Shown here one piece after another: positions 45,516 to 54,079 of a stretch of 64,000 nt of DNA. Positions within the stretch are counted from its first letter, which is position 1. Each line of letters begins with the position of its first letter. The translations under genes and the position numbers were made by a program. The DNA is from Prorocentrum cordatum (Eukaryota; Sar; Dinophyceae; Prorocentrales; Prorocentraceae). The stretch covers positions 149,501-213,500 of the forward strand of contig CAUYUJ010014625.1 of assembly GCA_963575745.1 (NCBI GenBank). The letters are read 5' to 3'. Under the pieces are notes generated by a model. That model was not told the origin of the DNA, did not search any database, and was given only the letters and a program-made list of their open reading frames with translations.

Positions 45516-46020
45516 GTAAGCCGAGGGAGAGGGTCGCCTGTGAAGGCGCGCAGGCAAGCTTCCAGGGCAGAGAGTCGGTCGCGGCTGATTCTCTGTAAAA
45601 CCTAATTCCGCACTGTGTGGATGTGTCTCCTCGTCGCCCCCTCCGCACCTCCCTCCGCGCCTCCCTCCCCCCCCCGCCCCTCACTGCCTCCATCCTTCCC
45701 TTGTGCCTACCTCGCTCGTCACCCTCCTGCGGCTAGTACTGTCACACGCTTGCTTCCTCGTCCGAGCCTGGGGGAAAGGGGTGGGGCGGTGCAGAAGGAC
45801 GCAGGACATTCGCAACGGCGCAACGCACTCCTCCTGCTCATCATGCAATTGCCGCCTATAGTTATCCCATTGTGTCGGGGCCCGCACGCCGCTGAACCAC
45901 TGCCGCCTGTGGGTCGCGCGTTCAGCTCGGAGGCTCGAGAGCTTCCTGCGGCGGAGGCCGATCACTCGAGCACCGCGGCCCCGCACCGCCTGGCCCGTCG
46001 CCCCGCGGACTCACAGGCCC

Positions 46021-46656
46021 ATGGCAGACACTGGCGCTAACCAGCCTGACCCAGCAGAGACGCCCGACCTTCTCTACGGCCGCGGCGATCCGTCTCGGGC
46101 CCGTTACGGGCTGTGGGGCGCTGAGAACGTCGACAAAATCGTGATCTCTTGCACGTTTGAGGCAGGCGTGCAAGTTGAGGTCACATGTTCCTCTCTATCG
46201 TCCTACCCCAACTCCCCGCAACCTCCCCGCCCAACTCCCCGCCTCTCCGCGCGTGCTAGGTCATCCCGGACGGCAGGCTGTGCGGGTTATGCGGCCGCCG
46301 CGACACCGAGCAGGACCACGTCTTCAATGGTGAGTGCTTGCACTGGGGGTTCAAGCCAATGAACAAGAAGAACCGCGGCTCGTTCTGCTTCTACTGTGTG
46401 CGGACCCACGCAGGCTTCTGGGCATGGTGCGTCTGCTGCTGCTTGTCCCCCGCCCCCCCGCCTCCCCAGCATCGACGTCCTCCTCCTCCTACGTCGTAGT
46501 TCTCCTCAGTGTCCTGTTTTTCTCCTGGCCGTCCTCCTCTGTCTCCTCTGCGTGCTAGCCGAGCGCCTCCGCCCCGTCCCCCCCCAGCCCCTCCGCCTCA
46601 TTCTTCATGTCCTCCTCCTCCTCCTCCGCCTTCTCCGCCTCCTCCTCCTCCTCCTC

Positions 46657-46691
<35 letters not shown>

Positions 46692-49600
46692 CCTTCTCCC
46701 CCTCCTCCGTCTCCTCCCTCGCCTCCTTCTCTCCTTCTCTCCGCCCCCCCTCTTCGTACTCTGTGCCAGGAGGAGAACGAGGAGGATGCGACGGGGGTAG
46801 ATGGGGTGGCGAGGAGGCGCATGATGGGCTTGCAATCTCCCAGCCAGGATTCTACGGAGATCAGCCAGCGACGCAGACGTGCGCCCTGCTGGTTCCAGTC
46901 ATTGGCAGCAACCGTGAAGTGTGCGAGGAGTTCTTCACTCGCCGACACGAGGCCGTGGCCTACTTCGTGAATGCGAAGGCCACCCGCGGGGTCAGAGTTG
47001 CCTGGCGCGAGATCCAAGAGAAGGTCGAGAGCTACAATAAGCACGAGGTGCAGACGAAGCGAGCTCCAGACAGGATACTTCTACTGGCCGATTATCAGGC
47101 GTCGCTGGGCGACCCGTACAGCAACGGTAAGGGCCACCAGGTGTGCATGTACAAAGGGCACCAGTGCGTCCGCATCCCTGGGAAGCTGGAGTGGCTGGTC
47201 CAAGAAGTGGAGACGCAAGGCGTTAGCAAACGCCGCCTGAACCAGCACTCGGACGACGCCATCTTCGACGGTCAGCTCCAGCGTGGATTTGATGGGTTGG
47301 TGTCTAGTCTGACAAGCTTGTTTGCACGGCCATCTGGTGAGGAAGCCCCTAGCATTTTTTGCCAAGGCGTCTGCTCCGCCGCAACCAGCTTGCATCCCGG
47401 CTCCGCCAGCTGTCGCTACGCCACAGGGTGGGATGCAGCCCGGCAGCAGCTGCGGCGTGTTTCAGGCCGCGTACTTCCCAGTGGCCATGCCGCCAGCAGC
47501 GCCGCCATCAGCACCCAGTGTGCCTGAGCCAAAGAAAGGCGCCAGGGCCAAAGGCAAGGCTGGGGCGGGTCCTCGGCGCATCCGTCCATCCACCGAGTCT
47601 GACTCAGAGGGTGCGAACAGCCGCCGGGGACCTGGCCGCCCGCGCGCGAACAGGCGCCAGGTGCTGCTCACGCACTTGAAGGAGTTTCGCGAGAGCGCCC
47701 AGGACGAGAAATACTTCGCCATCGCCAACTTTCGCAGGCAGCTTGAGGGCGCAGTCGCCAATTTCAGCAACACGATCGTGCCTGCTAAGCAAGTGGAGGA
47801 GGAGCGCAAAAGCGCAGCTGAGCAGGGTCAGCCAGAACCAGAGCTCTACGCGGACAGCGACGACATCCAGGCGCTGAGGAAGCAGGGCCAGGAGGCGGTC
47901 TCCATTGCGAAAGCCTGGGCGAAGAACTCCGAGTTCGACAGAGACTTCGCCAGGTCTTACCGCATGTCCTTGACTTTTTTGTCTACACCTCCTACAGCGG
48001 AGGTGCCGCTCCCAGCCTGGATGCTCCAGGAGTTTATCGCTAAACAGGTCGAGGCCCGACTATGCATGAATCAGTTGGCTCTCCTGGATGCGAGTTTCCC
48101 CTGGCTGACCACTGCCCCGCTTCCAGGCGACCCATTGTCGCCGCTGATAGGGATGGGGACTGTGGTCAGTTAGCGTGGAAACCTGCAACCATTGGCGTCC
48201 ACAGTGTCATGCCACAAGGCTGCGACTCCCGACGAGGCTATGTGGTGTCTTTTGAGCCCTGAGAAACTAGCGGAAGCAGGGTACCCAACGCCAGCGTCGC
48301 AGATGGCAATGTGCACTGACATGGCCAAGATGAAGATTAGCATGATTGCGCAGAGCAAAGCGCAATTCATTTGTCAGGATTTGGCACGGCTGGCGTCGTC
48401 TCTACCATCGTCGGCGGATGACAAGGTGAAGGCCGACATGAACGCCTTGAAGGTAGCGCTGGGCTTGCTCGACGAGAATGCTATGCCGCTGGCTACTGAG
48501 CTTGAGGTTGCCGGCGAGGCCGTGGAGGCCATCATGAATAATGCGTTGCCGATGGCTGGCTCAGTCGTGCAGTGGCCTGAAGCCAAGAAGCTCTTGCGCG
48601 ATGCGCAGGTCGCTTTGGCAAGCTTCTCCAAGGGCTATGACCAGTCGAAGCGGATCAGGTCTCTCCTGCAGAAGGCGCTCGACAATGCCCAGCAGGACGC
48701 GACGACCCTGGACTTGCGCACCCGCATGGTCAGCACAACGGGCCACATTAAGGGCATATCGGACGTCCTGGCCGAGTCGACGCCGCTGTCAAAGAGGTAC
48801 TTCGTCACCCCCGAGGTGGAGGACGCGCTGGTGGAGTACAGTGGGATCGCTGGGGACCTGCTCCTGGACATGTCTAAGGATCGCCCTCTCCCGATGCCCC
48901 GTGACATCCGCATTGCATCCCTCCCTTGCCTTACTCCAGCTTTCCAATCCGTTGCTCCCGTGTTGTCATGTCGCCTCTTGCCATGCGCCCAGTCCTCTCC
49001 ACGAGGAGCTCGTGGACAGGGTTGTCACAGCGATGGACCGCCCGCTTGAGGAGGCGATTTGGGACAACACCGAGTGGGCTGGTGGGTCGAAGCTATTGGC
49101 TGACTTGATTGGGGCAGTGGACGATATACCGAAGCTGTCCAAGCATACGCAGAGCGAGCTTGATACGCGGGGGTACTCGGAGACGGCTAAGTTGGTCGAT
49201 GCGTCACCTGGCGTTGTGAAGATGTTCCACGACCGCAACGAGACTGGAGCGCTAATTGCACGGGTGCCCGAGTACATGGAGAATGTCCGTAAGGCTCTGG
49301 CTGGGAACCTGACGCAATTCTGGGAAGGTCATGCCGTGGCCGAATCGGTCTCTGCCGTGCTGGAGAAGTTCGCGACCTCCGAGGCGTTCGCGGATATATC
49401 GGGCATGCTGGCCAAGCGCCTCACTGAGCGCATCGAGATGTTCGTCCGCATAGCGAACGGGGCCATCTTTGGCAACTTCCCGAATGACTTGTTCTGGCAG
49501 GCCGCCTGGGCCGACTCCCTCTGCACGCCAGATGACATCATCGGGCGGGCGGTCTTGATCTGCGGCTCGGGCTACGGCGTGGCCCTCACGCAGGACGCCG

Positions 49601-51133
49601 AGGCGGCCTTCCAGGACGCGACTGAAGCCGCGAGGTACTCTGACGAGGTGTTCCGTTGGCACGTGGGGGCGATCATGAACGTAGGCAGGGTGTGGCTTCG
49701 TGGTGTCCCATTGATCACGTGCAAGCTTGACTTCGACGCGGACGCCGCCAAGGCGTGGGTCGACGGCAGAGATGCGATGGACAAGCTGGTGCTGACGGTT
49801 GACTCCATCCTCCGCTCGCACGAAGCAGCCAGCGGCATGACCTTTGCCGACTGGGACTGGGGCGTTAAACCAGTCGGACCATGAGGAGGACGGAATGCAT
49901 TGGGGAGCAGGCGTACCAGGGCGACGGGGAAAGATGGGAGACGACGAGGAGGATGAGGCGGCGACGGTGGACGCAGTGGACGTGGAGGCGGAGGGGGAGG
50001 GGGGGAGGTGGAGGAGAAGACGACGGAGTTCTCCTCCTCCTCTTCCTCCTCCACCTCCTGTCTTGCGCGTTATCCGTGTAAAGGGTCCACGTCTCTCAGG
50101 CAAACTATTTGAGGAGTGGGGCTTCTCGAACAACGAAGCGCATGCCAGGTGATGTGTTGTCGGTGAGAGCTTCTCGGAGGTCTCTTGGGCGCATCTTGAG
50201 CTCGCTAGGGGTCCTGTTGGGGATCTCTTGGCGCCCTCATGGGGCCCGCTTGGAAGTCTTTTGGGGTCCTCTCTCAGGAATTCCCAGCGGGGGTCGTCTC
50301 CGCCGTCCTTCCCTCGGTCGCCCGCAGTCGCTCAGGACTTCAGGGGCACGATGTTTGTGCAGAACCTCGAGACCTGCTTCGATGCGAAGGGCAGGTCGGC
50401 CTCGGGTCTGTTCGACGGCTTCCCGATCCCCAGGGCCATCCGCGATTCGCTAGTCGCCATCGAGAAGTCGTTGGTGGAGACCCGGTCTCGGTGGATCGCA
50501 GGCTTCGAGGCCGCGTACACCAGCATCGGGGACTGGCAGCCGAACTGGCGCCCCGTGAAGGATGTGCTGCTGGCCAGTCCTCCGCACCCAATGACGAAGG
50601 AGTTGGTCGGAAACAAAATGCTCAAACAGTTGGGCCAGCTGTGCGCTGACATGGACGCGCGCCTCAAGCTCTGCCGGCGCGTCCCGACCATCTTCGAGGC
50701 CACCGACCTGTCCAAGTGGGAGGCCCGCGTGCTCGAGGGGATGGTCACCATATCCCTTACCTTCACAATCTTCTCCATGAAGTACGCCTTCCCCCAGCTC
50801 AAGGGCCCCAAAAAGCTCAAGGTTCCCAGGGTTGATATGGAGGAGGGCGAGAGTCAGACGCGGGAGTCGCGGCTCGGGGGAGGATCCAGGAGTGCAACCT
50901 CATAGGTGGAAGCGAGGGCAGAGGATGAATGAGGCGTTTCGGCGTGGACAGGCTGCACGGACAGGGGGGGGGAGGAGTTGCGAAGTAGGATACGAGGATG
51001 AGGATAATCATGAGTAGCGGGGTAGGTGCGTGGAGCGGGGTCGGAGAAACCGTAGGAGAACTCGGTGAGCAGGAGACGCATGATGATGATGATGATGATG
51101 AGTGTGATGATGATCCTGATGCTGCTGATTATG

Positions 51134-51165
<32 letters not shown>

Positions 51166-51517
51166 GATGATGATGATGGTGATGATGATGGTGATGCTGA
51201 TGATGATGCTGATGATGATGGTGATGCTGATCCTGATCCTGATGATGATGCTGCTGATGATGATGCTGATGATGATGATGATGCTGCGGAGGAGGATGAG
51301 GAGGATGTGTTTTGGGGCGGCAGCTGGGGAGGAGGATCATCTCCCCATCCGTCCCCGCCCCCAGATTGCGGCTGACAAGCTCAAGGCCGAGCTCGAGCAG
51401 AAGGGCGTGTGGGCGCATATGCCCACCTGCGTCTCCGCCGCCCTCGCGGGCGGCGGCCAGATCCTGGAGGTGGGCGACGGTGAGGTCCCCTCCGACGCGT
51501 TCGGCGCGGCTGCGTGA
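46021..51517 (+). CDS. Gene C: large protein with two-CxxC zinc motif and AT-hook
   Basis: ATG 46021 follows an AG at 46015-46016. Exons: 46021-46173, 46260-46413, 46848-~48047, ~48219-48878, 49006-49863, 50336-50821, 51365-51517 (TGA). Donors are GT, GC, uncertain, GA, GT, GT. Product about 1,250 residues. Exon 2 encodes 'LCGLCGRRD' and, about 30 residues later, 'FCFYCVRTH': two CxxC pairs suitable for one zinc ion. Exon 3 carries an AT-hook-like 'GPGRPRAN' (47628-47650) after a Pro/Ala-rich linker. The remaining ~700 residues are helical and non-repetitive ('LVDRVVTAMDRPLEEAIW', 'DWQPNWRPVKDVLLAS'). One surplus T in a T6 run (47355-47360) breaks exon 3. A TAG at 48171 falls in the proposed intron 48048-48218. 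DNA binding is inferred from the AT-hook; no enzymatic fold is recognised. It follows the methyltransferase by about 0.8 kb on the same strand. Confidence 0.65.
46600..46740 (+). repeat. Intronic (CTC)n / poly-C tract
   Basis: About twenty CTC/TCC triplets followed by a run of about 13 C, inside the GC...AG intron 46414-46847 of gene C. Shadows only. Confidence 0.85.
51076..51300 (+). repeat. (GAT)n microsatellite in the last intron of gene C
   Basis: GAT/GCT/GGT triplets with CCT interruptions over about 225 bp, the same kind of repeat as the 4.4-kb block near the left end. It lies between the donor AAG^GTTCCC (50822) and the acceptor CCCCCAG (51364). Confidence 0.88.
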
Positions 51518-51614
51518 GGCACCGCCGGCGGGGGAGGGGGCGGGCGACGGCTGCGTGGCCATGTGGGTCGGCCTCAGCCTTGCTGCCCCCCCCCGCCCGT
51601 CCTCGCACCAGCCT

Positions 51615-52070
51615 CAGCAGGCCGTGGTAGCAGCTGCAGCAGCCGCAGCAGCAGCAGCCGCAGCAGCAGCAGCCGCAGCAACAGCAGCCGCAGCAGCAGC
51701 AGCAGCGGCCCCAGCAGGTGGCCGCAACAGCAGCAGCAGCAGCCGCACCAGTCGCAGCAGCAGCAGCCGCACCAGTCGCAGCAGCAGCCGCACCAGTCGC
51801 AGCAGCCGCACCAGTCGGCTGAGGGCGATAGGATAGACTGGACTGGAGCGCCAGCGCACGCCGGCGCGCCGATGGCGAGACTGGAGAAGAGGAGGAGGAG
51901 GAGGAGGAGGAGGAGGAGGAAGAGGAGGATGCCTAGAGTGTGGCGCAGAGACTTCCTCTTTGGCACTAGCAGGAGGAGGAGGCGGAGGAGGAGGAGGAGG
52001 AGGAGTAGAAGGAGGAGGAGGAGGTGGAGGAGGAGGAGGAGGAGGAGGAGAGGGGGCTCGCGTGCTGCCC
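51615..52070. repeat. (CAGCAGCCG)n followed by (GGA)n
   Basis: CAG/GCA triplets with a CCG or CAC every third or fourth triplet run to about 51820; GGA polypurine follows at 51890-52060. Gln-, Ala- and Ser-rich frames are shadows. 52070-52420 has no gene; 52265-52385 is an AT-rich patch. Confidence 0.8.
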
Positions 52071-52424
52071 GCCCCGCCACGCCTCTCTTCTCCTCGTGCC
52101 GCCCTACTCTTCTCCTCGTCCACGTGCTGCTTCCATTTCCCCTTCCATGACCGTTCTGTCCTTCGTATTGCTCCCAGTTAGTTGATCCATCGCGGCCTGC
52201 CGGCCCACGTCCCCGCTCAGGGTCTCGCCGCTGGCAGCCGACGGTCGCGTCGAGTATGTGTTCGGCTAGTTTAGGGTTTCAGTATCATGTTGTATTTTCA
52301 ATATTTTTCAGAATATTTCGTAATTAATTGTTGGGGGCGTTGGAATTATTTATTGGATATGTTTCTATTATTTGTTGGGGAATGGCCCTCTGCGTTCCCC
52401 GGGGCCGCTCAAGTAATTCACCGC

Positions 52425-52583
52425 CCACCAAACCACCCCAACCCAACCCGAAGGCTCATATTTTCCCTCGATTTCCAGTGGGGGGGGGGGGGCGGGAAAC
52501 GTCGAAAAAACACATGTGGAACCCTTACCCCCCCCAACCTGAAATTCGGGTCTTCGGGTTGGGTTGGGGTGGTCTGGTAGGTA
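52425..52583. mobile_element. MITE-like element with G-rich terminal inverted repeats, copy 2
   Basis: The left end CCACCAAACCACCCCAACCC (52425) and right end CTTCGGGTTGGGTTGGGGTGG (ends about 52581) are inverted repeats of about 30 bp. The interior matches copy 1 at 9451-9626 (TTTCCAGTGGGGGG, ACACATG, a C-run then GAAATTCGGG). Non-coding. Confidence 0.8.
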
Positions 52584-52596
52584 GTCAGCAATCGGG

Positions 52597-52767
52597 CTTA
52601 CAGTCAACTCGCATGGGATGGGCCACCTTCCCAAGAGCACCCGTGCATCCTTGCCTCCTCCGCCCATCCTCGGCCGCGTTTGCGGGCCGCGCCCCGCTCG
52701 AGAAGCCTCGACATGGGCGTTTTAGGCCCTCGCATCCTTCTCGCGCATCCATGATACGGGCCGACTG
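52597..52767. repeat. Dispersed repeat family 1, copy 2
   Basis: Aligns with 11801-11976 throughout, from TACAGTCAACTCGCAT to CATGATACGGGCC. It directly abuts MITE copy 2 on its left and the 186-bp MITE on its right. Confidence 0.75.
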
Positions 52768-52779
52768 TATGGGGATCAA

Positions 52780-52965
52780 CTACTCCAGATTTCGCAATAA
52801 AAGGGAGGGGGTCTGGACCCTCCAAGACAAGCCATTTCAGACCTCCCCCGTGGGAGAACCCTCCAAAACATCGTCCCCAGACCCCCCCAGGCCCTCCAAG
52901 ATAGCCTGGAAGAGACCCCCCCCCGAAATGAGACCCCCCTCCCTTTATTACGAAATCTGGAGTAG
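52780..52965. mobile_element. 186-bp MITE with ~34-bp near-perfect terminal inverted repeats
   Basis: The left end CTACTCCAGATTTCGCAATA, continuing into AAAGGGAGGGGGTCT, is mirrored by the right end AGACCCCCCTCCCTTTATTA then CGAAATCTGGAGTAG. Only two or three differences separate the arms, so insertion was recent. The middle is CCTCCAAGACA/CCCAGACC-rich. There is no open frame of note and the target-site duplication is not obvious. Confidence 0.88.
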
Positions 52966-53160
52966 ATAATCGATTTACTTCAAAGGTGGTGCTCCCGCCG
53001 AGTATACAAGCGGCGCGTAGGTTCGTAGATCCACGGGGCATTGTACGCATTTGCTTGTGGATTTGGCGGGGAAGTCAACCTTAGGAAGGCTCGGAAGGTT
53101 TTAGGTGCCGATTTCGGGCTGTCGAGGTCCCTCTCTCTACCTTCGGGCCCCGCGAAAGGC

Positions 53161-53274
53161 TACAGTCGGGGCGCTGAAGAAGGAACTCTTTTCGTTGGGT
53201 AGGGGCTCCGTGTTCCTGATTGCTTCGCAGTTTGCCCTACGTTCCCTTAGGTTTTCGAAGGGAAATCGAAGTTC
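53161..53274. repeat. Dispersed repeat family 3, copy 1
   Basis: Matches 63886-64000: TACAGTCGGGGCGCTGAAGA, then CTTTTCGTTGGG, GGCTC.GTGTTCCT, CAGTTTGCC, CTTAGGT.TTC and GAAATCGAAGTT. The second copy runs off the end of the window. Confidence 0.85.
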
Positions 53275-53367
53275 AACTTCTGGAGAGAAGGCGCCCCGTT
53301 CCTTACTTAGGGTTCCTTAGGTCAGCGCCCCGACGGTAGGAGAGGCGCGGGGGGGGCGGGACCGGAG

Positions 53368-53455
53368 GTCTGCTGCACGCAGCCGGCTTCCGCGCCGCTG
53401 CCGGGCCCATTCCTCGATGCACGGGCGCCTCCCCGCGCCAGGCGGCGACGGGAGA
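53368..53455. repeat. Dispersed repeat family 2, copy 2
   Basis: Partner of 13645-13740 (CTGCTGCACGCAGCCGG, GCCGGGC, TTCCTCGATGCACGGGCGCC). Non-coding. Confidence 0.6.
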
Positions 53456-53498
53456 ACCGAAGCATTCGAGGCGAGCAGTGGCGAAGCGTCCCGGCTCG

Positions 53499-53687
53499 CC
53501 TATAGGCCCACCAAAGAGTGTTCTCAGAACATCTTTGGGGGGGTCTGCACGACGCGTTATTAGACCATTTCTGGCTGGGGCCGTCTTGCTTTTGTTGTTT
53601 ATACACGTCGGACTTGTGTCCTAAGGAGCTTGGTTTTGTTATCAGAACCTTCTTGGGTGCCAAGAACACTTCGTGGTAGGCCTATAG
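53499..53687. mobile_element. Foldback element, ~27-bp arms
   Basis: 53499-53525 (CCTATAGGCCCACCAAAGAG...TGTTCT) is the reverse complement of 53661-53687 (AAGAACACTTCGTGGTAGGC...CTATAG) with a few mismatches. The spacer is non-coding. Confidence 0.65.
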
Positions 53688-53692
53688 TCACC

Positions 53693-53838
53693 GAGCGCGT
53701 TCCACTATTCGCAAAGTGCCTACTCGCAAACGTCCGAAAGAAACACACATGTCTGCTTGGATGAAATCTATCGTAGGTTCCCCTCGGCAGACCCACGCCA
53801 TCTGCGAGTAGCTACTCTGCGAGTAGTGGAACGCGCTC
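53693..53838. mobile_element. Foldback element, ~37-bp arms
   Basis: GAGCGCGTTCCACTATTCGC and following bases at 53693-53729 pair with 53801-53838 (ending AGTAGTGGAACGCGCTC). The arms themselves contain repeated CTACTCGCA motifs. It begins six bases after the previous foldback ends. Confidence 0.7.
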
Positions 53839-54079
53839 CTCTACATAGCAATGCCGGGACGGTCGGCCCCTGCTCAATCGAGGCGCCCCCCCCTGCCCCG
53901 CGCGGTCCAGGGAGAGGTCGAGGGTCCCGGGCCCCCCCGCACACACCACAGGCACGGGCAGGGGACAGGGGACCACGAGGGACGCGGGCCAGTGGCGAGC
54001 TCAAGTCGGGCCTGCCCCCCCTGCAGGAGGAAACTTCGAAAAGAGCCAGACAAGTAGCCTGGTGACGATATCTTGCGTA

